This document shows, piece by piece, positions 29,990 through 34,845 of a stretch of DNA of 34,845 nucleotides. Under the pieces are notes generated by a model. It was not told the origin of the DNA, made no database searches, and saw nothing but the letters and a program-made list of their open reading frames with translations. Origin of the DNA: Paulinella micropora (lineage: Eukaryota; Cercozoa; Imbricatea; Euglyphida). The translations under genes and the position numbers were made by a program. Numbering within the stretch: position 1 is the first letter of the stretch; each line of letters opens with the position of its first letter. The stretch spans positions 1,140,019 to 1,174,863 of the forward strand of contig BJOX01000015.1 of the NCBI GenBank assembly GCA_009731375.1, in the 5' to 3' direction.

Positions 29990-32900
29990 CCTCCCCCTTC
30001 AGCCATTCCTCTTTGAAGAGCCTCATCTCCTCCTCCGCCTCCCGCAGTTCCCTGTGATAAAGCCCTCCTCGATTCAGCATGAGGGGCTGCCGGGCTTGCG
30101 CCTCATCGATAAACTTAAACAGTGCCTCACGAGAGCTCGCAAACGTTGGGCAATGCAGCAGGAAGTGACGTAACGACTCGTTAACCTCAGTGCCACACAA
30201 GGCGAAACAGCTTGAGCAGTCCGGCGAGCATGAGCCAAATTTGGATCGGTAGAGGCGAAGGCGATTGTTGCAGCTCAACAATCGCCTTCTGATAAGGTTG
30301 TGACTTCCCCCCTCCAGCGCCCGCCAACGTGGGAAAGCAGAGCGGGAAGACATCTGGCTAAGCAGCACCCTAAGCCCATCAGAGGGCTTAGCCTGCCGCT
30401 CCCAGCCAGCTACTTCCTGCCGGACAGACCATTGCTTTACCACCTCGTTCCAGTTCGCCAGAGCGGCCCGCCAGTCCTTATCATCTACCGTGCCATCTTC
30501 GTTCACGACCCGCTTGAGCGCATCCAAGCCCTCCCGCAGCCTGTGATCTGCTAAGATCAAATTTTCCGTATCTTCCTTCCATTTGCACCGACCCGTGTTG
30601 TAAAGCCTGCGTGTTAGCGCTGTGTTGCCCAGTAACTCGATGCGCCCTAGGAACCGAAGCCGGGCCGCCTTGGCAAGGATGCTAAAACTCGGCGTGCGGC
30701 CTAAACCCCTGGTGATGCAGCCGCTTGTGCGCGTACCAACACCCAAGATGACCCGCAGGGGCGCTACCAACGCGCCCTCCAGCTTACTCAGCTTGTTGGC
30801 GCCCGGCAGATCCCAAAAAGCCGATGCGTAAAGCAACTTTGCGCCAACCATTTGCTGCCAATTCATCAGCCGAAGACGCGCTGGAACTTCATGGGCAATC
30901 CAGAGGGGGTAGCAGGCAGCCGTTCCCGCTACAGTGATTTCCGCCGCCCGCTTCGCTTGCGGTTTATCGGAGAGGGTGTCCGTGAGCAGAACTCCCAGGT
31001 ATTTGTAGTGGTCGGTGACGTTGAGAACCTTGCCCCGGAACCTCACGCATGGGGGCGACTTTTTTGACTTGGCGTGCCCGTATATCGGCATGACTTCCGT
31101 CTTGCCCGGTTTCAGGTTGATTTCAAGCCGATAGTCCTCCACGAATGTCGCCACGACATTTACAATCTGTTGAAGCTCCGTGACACTATGCGCAATTACC
31201 GCAACGTCGTCGGCGTAAAGCAGGGTCCGTATGTCTTCGATGCGGTTGAGGTCCTCGATCTCCAACTCTTTCGCGATTCGGACCGTTAGCTCATCCATGA
31301 AGACGTTGAACAGCGACGGTGACAACGGCGACCCTTGCTGAACTCCCATCTCTTCCAGCACTTCACCAGTGAGTTCGCCATCGACTAGCACTCGCGATGA
31401 CGTTCTTCGGTAAAAACGCCGCAGAATGCGATAGAACTTGCCCTGTACCCCCATCTGGGTTAGCCTCTGAAACAACCCGGCCCGCCAAACCGTAGGGAAT
31501 GCCTTTCTCAGATCCACGAACAAAACGAAAGAACGGAGGCCAGCTTGTTGTCTAAGGCGCAGACGCTCCTTAAGGACAAAAATCTGGTCCCCCGTACTAC
31601 GTTTTGGCCGGAACCCACCCTGCTCTGGGCGAAGCCTGCCCGGCTGATCGATGAAAGCCGTAAGCCTCGCCGCCATAAGGGACAGATACATCTTACCCAG
31701 ACAGCTCAGAATCGCGATGTCTCTCCAATTTTCCGGATCGGTTGGGTCGCCTCCTTTTGGGATGTTGACGATAATCGCTTTGCCCCAGTCGCTGGGGGTG
31801 TATTCGCACGATTTCAACCAGTTGAAGAAGCGCACCAGAAAGCTCACAATCCGCGTGCCTCCGTACTTGAGCATCTCGTTCTTGATCTTATCCGGTGAGC
31901 ACGCTTTGTGATTCTGGAGATTTTCCTGGCAGAGCTCCACTTCCTTCTCGGTGTAATCATAGTCCAGCGGGCCCGTCTCAGTCCGGATCTCCTCGGCTTG
32001 CGCCATGGCCTCGAATTGGTCGCGCAGGTTGTCGTTATACTGGAAGGTTTCGCGGGCCTTCCGCTCGGGCTCAATCCGCGCTGCTTCCTCATCAGAACCG
32101 ACTTCCTCTACACATGCATCCTCCAAAAACTGGTTTTCTTTGGGGACCACCATACGTCGGCGGTATTCTTCCCATTCTTGTAGTTTTTCCCGGAGTGTGC
32201 ATGCCAGAGTGCCATCGGGCTTCCGAACAGGAGCAGAAGCGTTGGACCGACGAACCCTGCCCAAACGCTTTGACAGCTTCCAGCACGTGGCCATGGTAGC
32301 GCTCCTGAAGTTGGCAGCGGTGTCATTCTGGACCCGCTTCCACGCTTGCTCCTTCTTCTCCTTGCATAACCTTCTGACCGCCTTCCTCGCTTCTTTATAT
32401 CTTTGCCAGGCCTCTCGGTTGGCCTCATTCCTTCGCCAGAGGCCGTATGCCTCTCTCCGTCGCGCAATCGCTTCCCTAAGACTCTCATCAAACCATGCAT
32501 TAGTAAACCCTGGCCTAATCACCCGAACTCCCAAGACCTTCACGGCTGCGCCCGTGAAAGCTCGGACCACTAAGCTAGCGACCCTATCTACCTCCTGCTG
32601 AAGCTCATCCGGGTCCTCCACTGCTGATAGATCTGGGAGGCCATCTGGCAACAGCCCCGATATACCAGCTGCAAAGGTCTCGTCGTACTTCAACCTAAGC
32701 TTAGACAGCTCACTCTCCTTACCCTCAACTACCCTGCCTATCAAGCGCTCTGCCTTGAATGCTTTGTACCTCTTTACCTGCTTTTTGGGGGGTGGCTGTC
32801 CCCCCCAGACCAGTTCCGCCCACACAGCTTTGTGGTCGGTATCAAGGTCTACCTCGTCGACGCCGAAGCTTGCCTCCTCCGCCAGCTCGGAAGAGACGCA

Positions 32901-34472
32901 GATGTAATCCAGTAGATGCCTTCGTCCACCTACATTTTCCTGCCTAGACCACCAATATTTGTCCCCCCGTGGTTGCGAAAACCCACTGAGATTGCGCAAC
33001 CCCGTGGCAACAAGCATCGCAGCCAGCAACTCACCATTCTCACTCCTAACCCCTCTACCCCTCCCATCTATCTCGCCAAAGAGGCCCACCACTCCCTCCT
33101 CCCGCGCTATTCTGGCGGGCCCCAGCTTAGCATTAGCATCACCAACCGTAACCACATGACCTTTGGTGGCGAAGTAGGAGACGGCCGCCTGCCACGCCTC
33201 ATAGGCTGCAATAGATTCCTCTCGTTGATTTTCTTGGGGGAAGTAGCCGTTGCCGACGAACACATCCGACGCCGTCGCGCTCCCAGACGACAGCCTCACC
33301 CACAATTGCTGTGGGTGTGGAACAGGCGCCTGTACAATGGTAGCGCACGGTGCCAGATAGTTGGCCACCAACGTCAAGACTCCCCCCAAGAGACGCGAGC
33401 CCGCACCAGTTGCAGCCGCTTTGCCGAGGACTGCGAAGCCGTCGACTTGGAGCTTCTCCACCTTCTGCGACGATAGGTTGTGCTCCTGGACTCCGACGAT
33501 CACCCAGCCTCGCTCCTTGTAGTGCTCCGGCCATTCCCCAAAGCCTGGGCTATCCGCACCCACTTTGCCTTGCCAATTATGTGAGGCCACCCTCAGTGGG
33601 AAGCCTTTCACAAATTGGGAAGAACGAAGCTGATGCCGATGCCTGCGCTTCGGTTGAGCCCGCCTGGAGCCCTCCGCCACCCTCCACGGCCCATCCTGCA
33701 CCCTCCGCCCCAGCTCCTCCAGCTCCCGCATCCCGCCCCACTCCGCCAAGGGAGATTCACCGCTTGAGGCTTCGCCCTGGGGCTCGTCGACTTCCACGTC
33801 GAGCACCCAGTAGCCAAATCCCTGCTTGCGAAGCTCCCTCTGCATCTCTACATACTGGGCACCCCCCCGTGCAGCCCGCTGCTTCTCTCTTTCCCGGAAA
33901 GTCCTACCCGTCGCAACGTGAACCTTTCCCGTGAAGAACTTACGCTCCCGCAGCAGCCGCACCATCTTCTCCGCCTCCTCACAAGACGCACATTTAATCC
34001 GCAAATGTCGCCCACTACCTCTGCCCGCGAATTCCACCTCGACTTCCCCGAGACCGAGAATTCGGAGCTCTCGCGCCATGACCACTGTCTGAGAGACATG
34101 CGATAGCCCCCATACTATGCAACATCTCTTATCCAGCTCATTTCGTACCTTCCTCCGCCACCTCCTCGGTGGCGGTACCGCTTGCCACACGCCGTGACCA
34201 GACCTTTCCGGACGTGACTTCTCTTCCGAGGTTGGGGAGGGTGATCGAGATGCAGCAGGATTGCTGGCTCTACGTGATTCAGGTTGCCCGTCAGGTACGC
34301 GAGCACTCGACCACCCCACCCCGGCCGAGTAGCCATCGCCACCCGCAGGCGCACTCCCACGGGGAACGTCTAAACCTGAAGGATTACCGCCTTGACCCAT
34401 AGGGCCAGCACTAGCGGCCGCGCTCTTCGCATAAGAACCTGACATAAGTGGTATGGGACCCCGGTGCCGCAT
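29877..34472 (-). CDS. LINE polyprotein: RRM-like, endonuclease, reverse transcriptase
   Basis: A 1531-codon frame. Residues ~115-200 resemble an ORF1-type RNA-binding module (CIVWGL, later TFREREKQRAA). Residues ~293-556 form an EEP endonuclease with VQEH, GDAN, LDYI and TDHK, covering its metal and catalytic residues. Residues ~845-1130 are the reverse transcriptase: KGGDPTDPENWRDIAIL, QGGFRPKRST, FVDLRKAFPTV, QQGSPLSPSLFN and the active-site YADD at 1086-1089. A Cys/His cluster at ~1415-1441 (CSPDCSSC...CG...HFLLHCP) is the zinc knuckle usual near LINE C-termini. The product would nick target DNA and copy its own RNA there. After residue ~1505 the frame shifts and ends in unnatural Gly/Cys/His sequence; the proper tail is in another frame. 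The first ATG at 34470-34472 is taken as start. Confidence 0.9.
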   Translation of the reverse strand: MRHRGPIPLMSGSYAKSAAASAGPMGQGGNPSGLDVPRGSAPAGGDGYSAGVGWSSARVPDGQPESRRASNPAASRSPSPTSEEKSRPERSGHGVWQAVPPPRRWRRKVRNELDKRCCIVWGLSHVSQTVVMARELRILGLGEVEVEFAGRGSGRHLRIKCASCEEAEKMVRLLRERKFFTGKVHVATGRTFREREKQRAARGGAQYVEMQRELRKQGFGYWVLDVEVDEPQGEASSGESPLAEWGGMRELEELGRRVQDGPWRVAEGSRRAQPKRRHRHQLRSSQFVKGFPLRVASHNWQGKVGADSPGFGEWPEHYKERGWVIVGVQEHNLSSQKVEKLQVDGFAVLGKAAATGAGSRLLGGVLTLVANYLAPCATIVQAPVPHPQQLWVRLSSGSATASDVFVGNGYFPQENQREESIAAYEAWQAAVSYFATKGHVVTVGDANAKLGPARIAREEGVVGLFGEIDGRGRGVRSENGELLAAMLVATGLRNLSGFSQPRGDKYWWSRQENVGGRRHLLDYICVSSELAEEASFGVDEVDLDTDHKAVWAELVWGGQPPPKKQVKRYKAFKAERLIGRVVEGKESELSKLRLKYDETFAAGISGLLPDGLPDLSAVEDPDELQQEVDRVASLVVRAFTGAAVKVLGVRVIRPGFTNAWFDESLREAIARRREAYGLWRRNEANREAWQRYKEARKAVRRLCKEKKEQAWKRVQNDTAANFRSATMATCWKLSKRLGRVRRSNASAPVRKPDGTLACTLREKLQEWEEYRRRMVVPKENQFLEDACVEEVGSDEEAARIEPERKARETFQYNDNLRDQFEAMAQAEEIRTETGPLDYDYTEKEVELCQENLQNHKACSPDKIKNEMLKYGGTRIVSFLVRFFNWLKSCEYTPSDWGKAIIVNIPKGGDPTDPENWRDIAILSCLGKMYLSLMAARLTAFIDQPGRLRPEQGGFRPKRSTGDQIFVLKERLRLRQQAGLRSFVLFVDLRKAFPTVWRAGLFQRLTQMGVQGKFYRILRRFYRRTSSRVLVDGELTGEVLEEMGVQQGSPLSPSLFNVFMDELTVRIAKELEIEDLNRIEDIRTLLYADDVAVIAHSVTELQQIVNVVATFVEDYRLEINLKPGKTEVMPIYGHAKSKKSPPCVRFRGKVLNVTDHYKYLGVLLTDTLSDKPQAKRAAEITVAGTAACYPLWIAHEVPARLRLMNWQQMVGAKLLYASAFWDLPGANKLSKLEGALVAPLRVILGVGTRTSGCITRGLGRTPSFSILAKAARLRFLGRIELLGNTALTRRLYNTGRCKWKEDTENLILADHRLREGLDALKRVVNEDGTVDDKDWRAALANWNEVVKQWSVRQEVAGWERQAKPSDGLRVLLSQMSSRSAFPRWRALEGGSHNLIRRRLLSCNNRLRLYRSKFGSCSPDCSSCFALCGTEVNESLRHFLLHCPTFASSREALFKFIDEAQARQPLMLNRGGLYHRELREAEEEMRLFKEEWLKGEDEKMAAMLGVFLYPCPRRGGGGVRKVCCHHLEGVGGV
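29956..29962 (-). other. Homopolymer T7 at the LINE frameshift
   Basis: With six T the reading continues in the tail frame; with seven it leaves it. Confidence 0.7.
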
Positions 34473-34845
34473 TGATCGAGTTGTAAACTCGATAAATGAG
34501 GACCCAGGTGGGGTTATTTAAAGCTCAACCCTTAAAAAGCATACGTGTACGTATGTATAGGAATACACACAAACACTCACCTGCATCCGTAACCAGGCAC
34601 GAGGCAGGACCCGCTGTGCATCATCGAGGTAGGTGTCGTGGCAAACCACCCTTCGTCCGATAAACGCTGCAAGTGAGTCATCTACCGAGAGCACAGAGTG
34701 ACAGGCCCGTGCACGTGTACCCACCACCCCATAACCCTCCGCCAGAGCAACCCCATGGCATCCGCAGGATGAGCACGAAGAGTGCTGAGAGAGAGGGTGA
34801 GCCAGGAGCCCCGCTCCGGTCCGTCGTTACTTTGGTCATTTAGTC
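34473..34845 (-). other. Presumed 5' UTR/internal promoter region of the LINE
   Basis: GC-moderate unique sequence upstream of the LINE start, reaching the window edge. No other gene is recognised, and the true 5' end of the element is not visible. Confidence 0.45.

Larger units (their letters stand above)
29545..34845 (-). mobile_element. Autonomous non-LTR retrotransposon (LINE), near full length
   Basis: One long ORF with ORF1-like, apurinic-type endonuclease and reverse transcriptase domains, a presumed 5' UTR running past the window edge, and a 3' end with an (ATT)n tail. No LTRs are seen. The 3' end (AATGGAGGCACATGTCCG, then GCCAATTGACTGATAAGTCT) resembles the SINE 3' end. The ORF is intact apart from one frameshift near its end, so the copy is young or has been under selection until recently. 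The clade (L1/Tx1, I or other) cannot be set by eye. Confidence 0.85.

Noticed and set aside
30300-34402. Many + strand ORFs of 60-260 codons
   Set aside because: They are antisense to the LINE ORF and have no motif support.
29545-34845. Target-site duplication of the LINE
   Set aside because: The 3' side lies in (ATT)n and the 5' end is outside the window, so no duplication can be identified.

Overview
This is nuclear DNA of an unidentified eukaryote, probably a protist or alga. The genes are split by GT-AG introns, there is an autonomous non-LTR retrotransposon with tRNA-derived SINEs, and simple-sequence repeats make up a very large share of the window. No bacterial operon, rRNA gene or true tRNA gene is visible. 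Several runs of N, mostly bordered by poly-C or poly-G, interrupt it.

Layout. 1-2400: microsatellites with a few exon-like islands on the + strand. 2402-4924 (- strand): a decayed gene with a Cys-rich CXC-like motif, an acidic linker, basic NLS-like segments and a C48/Ulp1-like domain that lacks its catalytic Cys and Asp. 4955-7163: tetranucleotide arrays, a 176-bp tandem repeat and the lectin upstream region. 7164-12132 (+): a five-exon secreted R-type (beta-trefoil) lectin-like gene of 231 codons. 12133-14243: mostly anonymous intergenic DNA. 14244-25415 and beyond (-): a TDP2-like 5'-tyrosyl-DNA phosphodiesterase gene with two RanBP2-type zinc fingers. I rebuilt it as eight exons whose phases all agree (1956 nt including the stop); its first exon or exons are not settled. 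Upstream of it lie two E2F-type sites in a foldback sequence. 26060-28430: arrays holding decayed copies of a TDP2 exon. 28586-34845 (-): a chain of retroelements ending in a long LINE.

Main result. A LINE, a tRNA-derived SINE and a third ~405-bp family share a similar 3' end followed by (ATT)n, and they sit head-to-tail inside each other's (ATT)n tracts. This is what a LINE with SINE parasites and a microsatellite target preference would leave. The LINE ORF is shifted by one T in a T7 run; after the shift it would carry a tail with a SUMO-interacting motif (VIDLT), an AT-hook-like GRP motif and a PIP-box match (QRSVADFF).

Second result. In both intact genes the introns are built almost entirely of microsatellites, many starting within a few bases of the splice sites, and decayed exon copies lie among the arrays. 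All gene models here come from reading splice sites, phase and motifs by eye. No transcript or database search was available.
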